This document shows positions 1-13,000 of a stretch of 64,000 nucleotides of DNA, piece by piece (position 1 is the stretch's first letter; each line of letters starts with the position of its first letter). The stretch spans positions 325,271,283-325,335,282 of the forward strand of contig OZ010791.1 of NCBI GenBank assembly GCA_963932465.1, read 5' to 3'. Origin of the DNA: Maratus speciosus. Its lineage: Eukaryota; Arthropoda; Arachnida; Araneae; Salticidae. A program made the translations under genes and the position numbers. The notes under the pieces are model-generated. The model had not been told where the DNA came from and ran no database searches. It saw only the letters and a list, made by a program, of their open reading frames with translations.

Positions 1-1530
1 TACACAGGTATCACTTAAAATTATGAATGCTTATTGAAAAGATTACATGATTTATTATAATTCCTATTTAATTTCTTTTCTTTATTGTGAAAACAATATA
101 AGTAAATATCACGTTTATTTCTTTATTTATCAAAATGTACAAAGACATTTAACAACAACATCAAAGGGACGCTACAATGATAACATTTCATAACATATTT
201 CATTTTTTCATAAGATTATTTTGTTATCCAAGCTTTTCATCTCCCATAGAAACACAGAGAGTTTTAAAATTCGCGAAAAAAATATGCAGAAATAAGTAGG
301 TAAAGAAACTATAACTCATAGTCACAATACAAACAGATAATGTAAATCAAGCTATTAGTTTGAACGAGAAACAAAGACGTTTGAGATTAACATACGATAT
401 AGTTAACATTTAATGGCTAAAACAGGTAGCTTTATAAAATGTAATTCAAGAAACAAAGGCTTTTAAAAACTGTACCTTATATTTATCTTACTTTAAAGTT
501 TTGAAGGAACTCCCAGTTGAATCGTCTTTATTACAACACATTCACCAGTCCTTTCCTACTTGCTTGGAGCTATAAATCAAGAAAGTAATTAAACTAAAAG
601 GCAACAACTTCTTAAAGACTCTAGTCGAATAGATGGATGGAAAAATCGCAAACATTGTGATTAATATCCGTGTTTTAATTTCAACTCTTAAAGACTATAG
701 CGTCATTGAGTACGAAATGTGGATTATTTCAGCAGTGATTACACAGAGATAACAATTAATACATTTTATAACTGATATTGTGAATGATAATTGTTTTTCT
801 TAAACTTTTCATTTTTAAGTAAAATAATAACGTGAAAGTTTAACTCTTTTCTTAATAAATATAAATATAATGTGTTCTAAGATAAATTTATTTGTTCAAA
901 AATATCACAGTTTAAAGGCACATTGAGCATTTTTATTAGTGATAACTTAATTTATTTCCTAAAGTGCAATATAATGGAAAACTATATTATAATTGATTCA
1001 AAGATAAACAAATATAAATCAAAGGAAATAAATAAATAACTATAAATAAATAAACACACACACGCATAAATAAATATATATAAATGTACGCCCGTGTGTA
1101 TACTTATAATAAATTTTAAGTTTCTTTATTTTTAAAATTTAATTACTTATTTATTTCTTAAAACACTTTTTACTTCTACTATTCCTCAGCTCCAAATTAT
1201 TTTATTCTATGAATAATATCTTAGATTTCCAGTATTAAAACCATTCTTCTTAAAAAATTATTTTTCTGTCATAAGCCTAGATTTTATAATTTCAGAGACG
1301 AGCTATTCCGGTATTTTTTGGTACCCCATTATTCTTTTTTCCTCCCATATTCACCTATTATGTGTCTTTGGGTTTGCTAATCTGCTGAAAATACTCATAC
1401 GTATGTACGTATATTTCATTTCTTTTATCTGTATCTTGTTCACCATTTTTTCCCCTTATGTTAATGTTTTCTGCTGATGTTGGAAAATACACGCACCCCC
1501 TCCCACCGCAAAGACACACATATGTATATA
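1..1530. other. AT-rich non-coding stretch
   Basis: No gene, RNA or mobile element is recognisable here. The DNA is strongly AT-rich, with AAAT-like low-complexity sequence around 1020-1085. The small open frames look like chance frames. Confidence 0.6.
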
Positions 1531-2290
1531 CAGTGTGCCGTTTAAGTCCATAGTCATCCCAATAATATCTGAACGGCAAGAGCTATAGTCATAAAAGTGG
1601 AGACAAGGTATAGTAAAGTATCCACGTGCAACTGAATGAAACCACCTATGGCGCTCCCTGGTGGAAAACTGTGGAGTTAGTATTCCTATCTCGAAAACGG
1701 AATGAGATAGGGGGAAAAGTAAGTTAAAAATTTGTAGAGAATCACCGATTTAGTACGAAAAGATACCTTGTGGGCATTAATGCGAAGAAAAGAAATGTTA
1801 AAACAGGCGTTTGTTTTTTCCCAATTTTCTACACTGTGACGTGACAAAACGATCTTAGAAATACAAAAACTAGTTATAATAATAGACCTTTGTTTGAGAT
1901 TTCCTAACTTCTCACCGTCAGCTGCAGTTGGATGCACATTTTTCCAAAATATAATCATTTTTCCTTCCTTTCAAGTTTCGTAACATCACAGTGTAAGAAA
2001 TCACGAAGAACAAATGTGCGTTTTAACCGTTCTATTATTCGCATTAATGTCCTCAAGGTGTCTTTTTGTATTGATGATGCTCTACAACTTTGTAAATCGC
2101 TTTTTTTACCGATCTCTTTCTGTTTTCAAGATAGGAATGCTAACTCCGAAGTTTTCCACGAGGTGGAGCCGTAGTCGGTTTCATTCATTAGCGCGTGGTA
2201 ACTTTACTATACCTAGACCCCACTTTTATGACTGTAGCTCTTGCCGTGTATAACTTATTGGGGTAACAACGGACTTCAGTGGGCACGCTT
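1531..2290. mobile_element. 760-bp fold-back element, TA-flanked, Tc1/mariner-like
   Basis: The left end (CAGTGTGCCGTTTAAGTCC) and the reverse complement of the right end (AAGCGTGCCCACTGAAGTCC) match. Similarity continues inward for about 340 bp on each side, for example through the GCAAGAGCTAYAGTCATAAA block, so the element is almost all inverted repeat. A TA dinucleotide lies directly outside both ends (1529-1530 and 2291-2292), as expected for Tc1/mariner-type insertion. No transposase is present. The arms have diverged noticeably, which suggests an old non-autonomous copy. The small open frames inside it are mirror images of each other, not genes. Confidence 0.75.
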
Positions 2291-2635
2291 TAAATAAATA
2301 TTTGTATACGTACATATATTACATATATAGTGAGAGGGAATGGTGGATAAGAGATAGTGAGAGAGAAAGAGAGAGAGAGATTCTATGAATAATTTTATTA
2401 TAGGTAATATAAAATCCCTAAAAATGTATAAATAAAATATAAATATATATTTTATCTTTTCCTTTATTTAAGGGGCTCAGGGCTTGATAGATACGGAAAA
2501 ACATGTAAACGGAGCTGTCGCTTCGAGTCCATATAAAAACAGAAGTATTTAATGTAACTAATTTAAACTTTCTGATATTTTTAAGGTACGTTTTATAGTC
2601 GTATAAAATCATAAAATGAAGTACTTCAATGTAAT

Positions 2636-2692
<57 letters not shown>

Positions 2693-3757
2693 CACAATTT
2701 TCGAAAAAAAAACTTAGGTGTCACATCACCATCCGTAAGATATGTTAACGTTGAATTCACATAAGAACCTAATTTTTACTTTAAAATGAACAGGAAACTT
2801 TACTCTATAGAATGAGTTAAGGATATAGCTATCACTGAAATGAAAGCTTATTATAAAAACTCTAAATTTTGAAAATTCAAAAAACCTAAAAAAATACAAT
2901 GTTTTTTTCATAAAAAATACACAAAATATTAAACTATCTAAAATATATTAATCAGTTCTGTAGATAATGATGTTATATGCATGCAAAAAAGAAATTTTAA
3001 GACAATCCATCAAATGGTTTTTGTTAAATCTTACGGATAGTCGCTAAAAATTAAATTTTGAGAAAACGCGACTTAAAGTTCCAATTAAATGGGTGCGGCT
3101 TTGAAAGTGATTCTTACATAAATGCTTATAACTCCTTTAAATATTTTTATACAGTTTTTTGCACTGTGTTTAGAATTAATTGAATAATAAAAATAGATCA
3201 CAAAAAATTGCTTTTTTTAAAGTTTTCAAGCCCTTTAATATTTTTTTTAAATTTTAATATACATAAATGAAGCTATTTGATTAAAATACTAGAAATGTCG
3301 ACATTTTATGATATGGCCAAATTTTACATGTGTAAATTAAGACGCCATATATAATTTAGTAAGTATCTTTTGAGCTTCGTACATGTCGAGTTCTTTTTAA
3401 GTAAATGTTGACGTTTTAATTTAAAATAAAATAGAAGAAAAAATGGTCGGATATATTATATATAATGTTTAAATTGTGTATCAATTGCACTTTTAAATAT
3501 TTTTATTCATTACTGTATTTTCCCCATATGTTTATGCCATGTTATACACTGCTTTAATCTAAAAAGGTTATAATCTATAAACTATGGAGACAATTACGAA
3601 AGAAAAATATGTAAAGCAGAAGAAATTATAAAATGATATAGAATTTGTTGGTTCAATGAAATCAGTTCATAGTTACTTTTTAATTACATTAAGTAAATTA
3701 AAAATTAAAATAATGCCCGTATTCCTTACGTTAAAGAATTAAAAGTATGTATATGTA
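2291..3757. other. AT-rich stretch with microsatellites
   Basis: No gene is seen. It contains a GA-rich tract (about 2352-2380) and a pure TA tract (2639-2690). The rest is AT-rich unique sequence with short chance frames. Confidence 0.6.
2639..2690. repeat. (TA)n microsatellite
   Basis: An uninterrupted run of TA dinucleotides, about 26 units. Confidence 0.95.
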
Positions 3758-4871
3758 CAGTCGTGGGGAAAAAAAAAAAAAAGTAAACACCCCTAATAAC
3801 TCTGCAACAACTTATTGTAGAAGAAATTTATTGATACCTAATGATTGGAAATAAAGGCTACTTTTAAATGGTAGATATAAAATTTGCTTAGGGGGCCATC
3901 TACATATCAAAACGAACACAGACCTTTTTTTTTTTTTTTTAAATAGCAGTAGCCAAGTTTGACACCATAGATAGATTTTACACCCTTCAATTAGCCTAAA
4001 TCCAAATTTGCATGATATTCGTATGATTAGTTATCGAGAAATTATTTATTTTAAAATGAGCACATTTTAGGGGCTGTATCCAAATTGAAGTTCGGTACTC
4101 GATTGCTGAAATGCTACAGAATGACACTTCTGTTAATGTATTGTTTCTTACCAATATGACCATTTCACTCGATTAATATGTTCCGACATTTGCCAACCCA
4201 AAAATCTCAATAAAATGAGTAAATTATATATTTTTTTTCAAATCATGCTTTTCTGAACATCACAGACCGTTATTTAAACCGTTTTTTTGATGTGTTTTAT
4301 TCATAATTCGAAAACTACATGGAACAAAATTTTGCAATTGAGAATTTGTATAAAGCTGGACGAAATAAACACAAACCTATCAAATAATTGTAGGTTGCAA
4401 TTCATATATTTTTTCGAATATTAATTTCATAATTCATCTAATAAAAATTTTAAAATTACAAATTCAATGTTATTATGTTTGGATTTTTTAATATCATAAA
4501 AAAATATTATATATATATCGCATTAGAATTATAATTTTATGAGATATTAATAAAAATATGACAATGTAATTTAAAATTAGAAGCTCTAAATTTTGAATAT
4601 TTATAAATCAAATATTATCATCCAAATGTCTTTAAATTTCATTTCTAACATAGTTTGAACAGAAGATTTAAAATATAGTGTGAGAATTAGGTATTGCTAT
4701 TGAGAAAAATAAAGTTTGGTCTGGTTTTGATTTGTAGATGTCCCCCGAAGCAAATTTAATATACATCATTTAAAAGTAAACTTTATTTCCAATAGTTTGG
4801 GTACCTGTAATTTTTTTCTATAATAATTAGTTGCAGAATTAGTAGGGGTGTTTACTTTTTTTTCACAACTG
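3758..4871. mobile_element. 1.1-kb TIR element, TA-flanked, Tc1-like termini
   Basis: The ends read CAGTCGTGGGGAAAA on the left and CAGTTGTGAAAAAAAA on the reverse complement of the right; both continue into AGTAAACACCCCTA. The inverted similarity extends about 165-210 bp inward, including the shared block around GGAAATAAAG and CATCTACA. TA flanks both sides (3756-3757 and 4872-4873). No transposase reading frame survives between the arms. It is best explained as a non-autonomous Tc1/mariner-type element. Confidence 0.72.
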
Positions 4872-5456
4872 TACATTTATTTAAAATAACTACTGTAAAT
4901 ATTATATAATAATTGAAACAAAAAAGATTGAAAATAATTTAAACGACATTCTGAACATTATAGGTACCTTAAATGACATAATGGAATATTTAATTAAAAT
5001 GGTGATAAGATCCTCTCCTCCTCTTTTAATTATTAGGAACTGTATTAGGCCATCATTTAGTAACTGACGGTCGCTTTCATCCTTAATTTCCAGATAATCA
5101 TTTTATTAGCCTTATCTTTATCATAGTTAACAGAAAAATTATTAGAGTGTAGCTTATCACCTTCTCATTAAAACTTTTCAATTAATTAGAAGTGATATAT
5201 TTTTCCAAATTTTGTTTTAAAATCAGTCTTCTGTTCATTTAATGTCAAAACACAAGGGAGTGATTAATGAGAAAATGAAAATAGAATAAAGCTATTATCG
5301 TGCTTCAGAAATAAAAAAAAAAGTGTGCTGTTCACTGACATATAAGTTGGGAACACGCAATTTCTTACAAAATGTGCGCCTGTAATTCACACAAATACTT
5401 ATAATTTTTCTTTTTCAGATCATAATATACACTATATTGCCATTAATTACCGGCAA
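4872..5456. other. Unique AT-rich stretch
   Basis: No gene is seen. It holds a cluster of GATA-type motifs near 5090-5160, listed separately. Confidence 0.5.
5090..5160. promoter_or_regulatory. Cluster of GATA-type motifs (possible enhancer)
   Basis: Four WGATAA-type sites occur within about 70 bp: AGATAA at 5092, TTATCT at 5112, TTATCA at 5118 and TTATCA at 5154. Homeodomain-like TAAT cores lie around them. Such sites are common by chance in AT-rich DNA, so this is only a candidate. Confidence 0.18.
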
Positions 5457-6908
5457 CTTTCGATTTTAGACATTTTGTCAAATATTTAGAACTATACTTG
5501 AAAGATTCTTCTGGAATTTCAGGATTGAAAAGAACAGGTATGACCTCATATTTAGCAATGTCGATTTGATAAAGGGGGTAATTAGGGGGCCAACAAAAAA
5601 ATCAAAGAAAAAAAAATAATACTTGGATCACCCTGTACAATAAAATGCACGGAATGATCTATCGCTGCCGAATATAAATAAACAGACATTGTGCAACATA
5701 TATGTATATTAATAGAGATATAGCGATTTATTAAAAAAAAAATCCCTTATAACATGCAGGGTTTTCAACCAAATTTAATTCCGGTTTCAGAAAAATTGAC
5801 AAGATATAGTAGAAAAAATATAGTGCAATTGGAATGTAAATTTATTAAATATTTTAGGAAATATGAACAGTTGTATGAAATAATTTTTATCTGCCCATGC
5901 GCGAACGATAACACGGATCATTTTACATAATTTAATAGTCAACTCTATGGAGCAACTTATTTAAAAAAATCTAGTCAAATATCGTAAAAATTCAGAAAGA
6001 TATCGGCGTTAAAGTAAGCAAATTTTTAGTTGTTCTCTAAAAGCAGCTGAATGGTAAGGGATTTTCCACAAATTGTCATTTTTAATTTTAATTTTTTTTT
6101 TTATTTTAATTTTTTATTGATGCTTTAGTTCTTCTTGGATAATCACCAGAAAGTGCCTGTACCATGATCAAAAGAAGTATCAAAATCGAAGCATTTTTTT
6201 CAAATCTACTCGTTGATACTCACTGAATACTAACTTTTTTTCTGAAAGTCAGTTAATAAAAAATGACAATTTGTGTAAAATCCCTAGCTGCTTTTAGAGA
6301 ACAACTAAAAATTTGCTCACTTTAACGCCGATATCTTTCTGAATTTCTACGATATTTGACTAGATTTTTTTAATAAGTTGCTCCATAGAGTTGACAATTA
6401 AATTAAGTAAAATGATCCTTGTTATTGTTCACGCATGCACATATGAAAAATTATTTCATACAACTGCTGATATTTCCTAAAATATTTAATATATTTATAT
6501 TCCAATTGCACTATATTGTTTCTACTATATTTTGACAATTTTTCTGAAACCGGCGTTAAATTTGGTTGAAAACCCTGCATGTTATAAGCAAAAAACATGC
6601 AAGAATTTTTTATTTTTTTAAAAATAAATCGCTATATCTCTATTAATATACGTGCTATTCTTACACAAAAGAATACATATATTGCACAATGTCTGTTTAT
6701 TTATATTCGGTAGCGGTAGATCATTTCGAGAATTTTATTTTACAGGTTGATCCCAAGTATTTTTTTTCTTTGATTTTTTCTTGGCCCCTAATTGCCCCCC
6801 TTAAAAAATAGACATATGAGGTCATACCTGTTCTTTTTAATCCTGAAATTCCAGAAGAATCTGTCAAGTATATTTCTAAATATTCGACAAAATGTCTAAA
6901 ATCGAAAG
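5457..6908. mobile_element. 1.45-kb giant fold-back element
   Basis: A left arm of about 630 bp (5457-6090) is the imperfect reverse complement of a right arm (6256-6908), with about 165 bp between. Matching landmarks are CTTTCGATTTTAGACATTTT at the outer left against its complement at 6889-6908, and AGCAGCT plus GACAATTTGTG near the centre. Arm identity is high but not perfect. A GGATCA motif followed by CCTGTA lies inside both arms. No transposase is seen. The outer ends lack an obvious target duplication, so the exact boundaries are uncertain. The short minus-strand frame near 6721-6957 is part of the arm. Confidence 0.75.
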
Positions 6909-8226
6909 AAATAAACCTATTTAAGCAATATTCAGAATGTTTAAATATCTTTACCATGTGAACGATCTACATTCATTGTATATACAATGCACACGAAGAC
7001 ATTCTTTGCATAAACTGTCAAAAAATATTAAAATGCTTATTATTTGTAATTTCAATTAAAGATATCTATAGCAGATAATTTGCTTTTAAACTATTTTGAT
7101 CGAACATTTGTAACAAACGTCTACGTATACAATGCTTATCATTTCTGATATATAGCTTTATCTCTTTATTAACGATTGAAAAAATATTCCATTTTTACTT
7201 TACTGAATTTTTGCTAAAATAAACCTTTTATTATTTTATGTAACATTTTACATGCTATTAAGAAATGATTTGCAGGCCATTTATCGAAACCATTTTCATA
7301 TTTTTATCTCCTGCATTATTAGTTAAATTGAATAGTAAAAATATCTTTTTCCACGTCTAATAATTTATTATTTATAATAATATAATAATAATAGTATTAT
7401 TATAAAATTATTATAACAATATTTATAAGAATAATATTTATAGTACTTAATAATTGTCAAACTTTTGTAAAAAAAAAAATGTCTCTCATTTGCTGACTTG
7501 TCCTATCTAATATATTGCCTATTTCTTTATTAAAATACTCTTATGTTCATATACTTTTAAAAAATTTATTATGCTAAGCATTTAGACATTCATTTTCAAC
7601 TCTATATTGTAAGGACTCGTTATAAGATCATTTTATTCATTGTTTTATACTCACAAAAATATCAATTACACAAGCAATTTTTTAATTTTTATTTTTATTA
7701 AACATTCTATACTATTTGAATTTACATTTCATTGTAACTAATACGTTTTTAAAAAAGTGTTTAAAAAAGTGAATACATTAAAAGTGTTTTAATTTTGACC
7801 TCTCTCTGATATCCGGATTTAATAGCTTGCAAAAATATTAAAATGCTAAAAGTTACACTTTTTCATACACAGAAACTTTTGCACATTACATAAAAACTGG
7901 ATAAATTATTTTAAAGCTTTTATTTGTTAATGCCTTTCATTGTCATTTCATTATCATACTTTTATGAAATTTTTCTTTTAATATTTTATTTTTGAAACAA
8001 TATCCTTGTTTAATCACAAATCTTTGTAGACCAGCTATACCGTACATTAGTGGCCACAATGTTAACGTAACTTGGATCGCATTTCACGATTCCTGAACAC
8101 GACTTATCCTATATTGTCGACTTTGTGCTTTTTTGAGGACAACAGGTTAACTAATATTACTTCATGTTATATTTGTCATGCTTTTATAATAACATGTAAT
8201 TTGTACTTTATTGTAAAATGCTATCT
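6909..8226. other. AT-rich non-coding stretch
   Basis: No gene is seen. It has an ATA/AAT-rich tract around 7370-7450. A short frame starting near 8072 runs into the TA microsatellite and is an artefact. Confidence 0.55.
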
Positions 8227-8421
<195 letters not shown>

Positions 8422-8939
8422 CTGACGTAAATAATAGTTGAGGAATTATTCTTCAATTTAACAGCTGAATTTTTAATAAATGCATTCTATTTTTTTTTCT
8501 TTTTTACATGTTACTAACGTTATAACATAAGTGTAATTTTAATTTTAAATTGGGATTTGTTATTGCTGCAATTAAAGTTTAAGAAAATTTTAACTTAAGA
8601 AAATAGCTTATAAGAGATATTAATAGTTATTCACATTAACAATATCATATTTACAAGAAAAAAAAATACAGAGTCACTGATAACGTTAGTGAAAGGAAAA
8701 AAACCCTAGTTTTTCAAAAAAATAAAAAAAAAAAATCTCGATGACACCACCGAAAATGAATTAATTTCTTATTTAAACAAGAAAGAAAATTCATGCGTTA
8801 AGCAAAGATTATGAAACTATTTCCAACATTTACTGAATGCTTTAACATAACTTCGTTATTTAGGGAAGTAAGGTAACTAGGTAAATATTTTATAAGATGC
8901 ATAAAACATTTGAAAAACTGATTTCAGCAGTTACCGTCC

Positions 8940-9910
8940 ATAGCCAAATATGTATTCCAATTCTTTTGAACAGCCCTGTATTTGATCTGTAGGTTAATAT
9001 ATATACTATATAATGGTAAAATTTAGTTTAGCAAGAAAACACATAACAGGTTGAAATTTCTCTATCAGAAATTTATACTAATACAGAGAAACGTACTTGA
9101 ATACTTTTGTATAGCCCTGTAATTAACCTAGTACATTTATTACACGCCACTATTTGGCTAAAATTTAATTCAAACCAAAACATTCTTAAAACTACTGAAA
9201 TCAGATTTCCAGAAATTATCATCCATAGACGGCCATGTATTCAAATTTTCGCGTGGCCCCGTGTATCATTTTATCTATATTCTACAAAAATTTCTTTGTA
9301 AACTAAATTCAGTTCAGCGTGAAAATGCATAACTCATTTAAAACCCACCTTTAAGCAGTTTACGCTCATGCTCAGTAACCCTCACGAATTCTTTTTTGTA
9401 TACACACCATATACTATGCATTAATTTAGTGAAACTTAAAAGCGCATATCATAATTAAAAATGTATCTCGAGCAATCATTGCTAATGTACAGTAATTCGG
9501 ATACAATATAGTATCAGTATCTGAAATCTTTTGTGTGTCCCTGTAAATGCTATGCTCTTCCTATTATACATGAAATAACTTTTACTAAATCTCAGCGACG
9601 TACATAAAGTCCATTATATATGAATTGATTTAACATAATTCAAATACGCCGCAAACAATATACAATACCGCTACACCATTATGTTTTATGATTTCTATAT
9701 CATTATGAATTCTTTTGTGTGGCCCTGTAAATGAATAATAACTATTCTTTGCACAACATATTCTAAAGAATGCATATTTTAGTGGTCTTCATAAATGAAT
9801 ATCAATTTTACTGTGTTTTAAAGACTGTATTACTATTAAAAATCACTTGAAACGATTTTTCCCGTTATCTGTAATGTAACGGAATACTTTTAACTATTCC
9901 TGTAAATGAA
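8940..9910. repeat. Degenerate tandem array, 136-185 bp period
   Basis: A phrase resembling GAATTCTTTTGTGTGGCCCTGTAAATG recurs about seven times, near 8961, 9102, 9241, 9388, 9524, 9709 and 9882. Spacing is 136-185 bp and divergence between copies is strong. The array is followed by a GACGGACAGACA stretch near 10031. Between the phrases the units share weaker similarity. No open frame is shared between units. It looks like an old satellite-like array or the interior of a decayed element. Confidence 0.55.
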
Positions 9911-10089
9911 CTAAACGTTTTACAAACTTCATTTGAAATAGGGATCGTGCTACGGTAAGATCACTAACATTCAAAAATTTCGGAACGATCCGTGTATATT
10001 TAAGAGAGTTAAAGCGTGGACAGAGGGAAAGACGGACAGACAAACCGAAGTCGTAAAAACTTTTCAACTTTGTTGGAAAGTGTTAAAAA

Positions 10090-13000
10090 CAATCATATGA
10101 ACACCGAGTGAAATCATTCGTTAAATGCACCAAAACACTATCTATATATATACTCCCATTCCTTCAAATTAATAGTCTTAATTGTGTTTAGCCAATATCA
10201 TTCTTCACAAAATGAAACCGAGAATATTTTTTGGGGGTTTTTAGGTTTATTCAGAATTCATGCTTTCTATGTGTTAAACAATGAAAAATAATCTGATTCG
10301 TCGACCAAAAAAGACAAAAGAAATATGCACTTCTATATATGATACCATATTCTCAGTATTTCAACATTTTCTTTCCTGCTTTGAAATACTCATTTAGGAT
10401 TACAGTAATTACTGTTATTGAAAGTACGTCTATCATGAAAGATTTTATATTTAGAAGATAGTACACTGCCATAATCTATGAATAATTCTATAAATAATTT
10501 TAATTTGTTGCATTGTTACAGATATATGGCTGGAATGGTCTTGATGTTTATTAAAAAATCGATTTGTTTGTTGCATATCTCAGATAAGGTGATATTCAAT
10601 TTTTATAATACTAATATTTAATATTGCTATTTAATCTATGCATATTTTTAACTGATGAGATTTTATTGTCTATTCTTTCTGGGTTTATTTCAAGTCTTTT
10701 AAAATTAGCTTTTAACTCGTTTTTAGATGAAATATTTAATCCAATAAAATAAGATGAAAAATTAATGTTCTAGGAATTTTTCTGACAACCCAAATTGTTT
10801 TCAGCCAAAAGCTATTAAGTGATTAACTTTTTTCAAATGTTACACATTTTATATTTCTGTTTGAGAGGATATTTTATCTGTACCTTCAACAATTTTCAAA
10901 TGTTGCTAACGAATCAATATTACTCATTCGGATGGAAATCGCAAAAGTTACTAAGAAATATTATTAATTAATGAAATGAACACAATGTATAAAAATTTTA
11001 TTTACATATACGTGTAAAAATATGGAATAGAACATAAACCATTATTATTTCTTTTTCTTTTTTGAAAAAAGAAAATTCTAACTGTTAATCTTAACACTTT
11101 TGATAATTTCGAATTAATATCAAAAATAAAATGGGAAATATCAAAAGGTTATTAAATTTCAAGATTTTTCTATTGACTCATCTCTCCCTATTACATTCAC
11201 TTTATAAATCTCTTTCATTTATGTCAAGTGGATCTTGAGATAAGTCGGATTTTATTGAAACTTGAATTTATGCCTAGTATTTTGACAGTAAAGAATATAT
11301 TGCGATATTTAATATTGAGAATATTTTAGACTGAATTAAGTAATTATTAAAATGATCTTTACACATATTTATTGAAGAATATTATTTGTTCCATTATTTG
11401 GAAAATGTCTCGAATTCTGCGTAAAATAATTTGTTAGCATTTGGAAAATTAACATATTCGCCATAAGAAAATATTATATACAGGAATGCATTATGTAAGC
11501 ATAGAAATAATAACCCCTATGCTGTTATTTTAGGAAATTTAATTGACCAGACAGGGGACATTTGAGTATAAGTGGTGTAGTTTGATTATATATCATTTTT
11601 TATTTTATCAAAACAATTCATTTTTTAAATTTTGTTCCGTAAAATTCTGTTTAACTTGGTATTTACTGCAATTCTATGAGAGATGTATGAACTTCAAAGG
11701 CACATTTTTACAAAAGTGTATTTTAGGTTATAATGAGTTGGTTATTGAAACCACGATAAAGTCTATTAAATCTAAATTTTAAAAGTATTATTTGTGCACA
11801 ATTCACCTCAATATCCATACAAATATTAAACGTTCAGATACGTATCTACTTATATCATTACTTATTTTGAAATACAGAAAAATGTGACCAATTATTGAAG
11901 ACGTTACAAAGTATATTAAACTTAATTTTTAAAATTTTATTCGTGCAAAGCTCACCTTATTATACAATACGAGTATTAAACGTTCAGACTCGTACCGCCA
12001 CATGCATTTGCTTATTCTAAAATAGAGAACATGTGTCAACAATATGATGGCAGTCGGAGAAATGTAATATTTTTTAATTTAGACTGTGGACTTTTATGTG
12101 TTCTAAAAATACATAGACAGTAGAACATTTCTTTAAACTAAAAATATTTGTTCTAATCAGTTATAATATAGCAAAATTGATTTAATTAAACGAAGATGTC
12201 AGTGGTGAAATACCTTAATAAAGCTTTATGTTTGTTAAAGTTTATATAAATGCTACTTGTACTATAAATATCACACAAGTTAAAAATTCTTTCTCTCTTT
12301 ATACATTTATACAGATATATATATTATATACATATATTTATATATGTACGGCGTAATTTAGGTTAAAGTGATTCAAATCTCCAAACTATAGATCAAAATA
12401 TGTATCTGCAAACAACACACTTTTAACACATTATAGCATGATAATGGGCTTCAGCCACTTTCATTTCCCTATTAATCACTCTCTTGTGCTACCAAGTTAA
12501 CGGAGCTTGCCAGATTTCAAACAACTTTTGAAAAATGATAAAGCTCTAATTATAGAGAAAGTTAACATTAAGGTCTGAGAAACGACGCTATAATATGTTT
12601 TTTTTATGTTTTCTTTGATGAAGATAGGAAATGATTATCCGGAAAGTAATAATGACAACAAATGTTAATAACTGATTGATGGTATATTGATGCCTATGAT
12701 AATTAAACGAGCGTAAATGGTATTATTTAAATATTTTGAAATACAAAGACAGTTTATAAAATAAAGCTGCATAAAGGTATTTTAATTAGTTAAAACCGTT
12801 AGGCAAACTAGTTTACAGATTCGAAATAACTATTTATATACAGAGAAACAGAAATTAATAGGCATACAATTCGCGTGCCTATATTATTGCCTAAAATTGA
12901 AATATATTAATAAGTTAAATTAATTACAGAGTTCTTTACCCACGACTAAATTTCAATGAAATTTCGTCATTTTAAAACTTTTGCTTCTATTTAAACTGTG

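Noticed and set aside
5457..6957. 78-codon minus-strand frame at the end of the fold-back
   Set aside because: Lies in the arm of the inverted repeat and has no family resemblance; treated as a chance frame.
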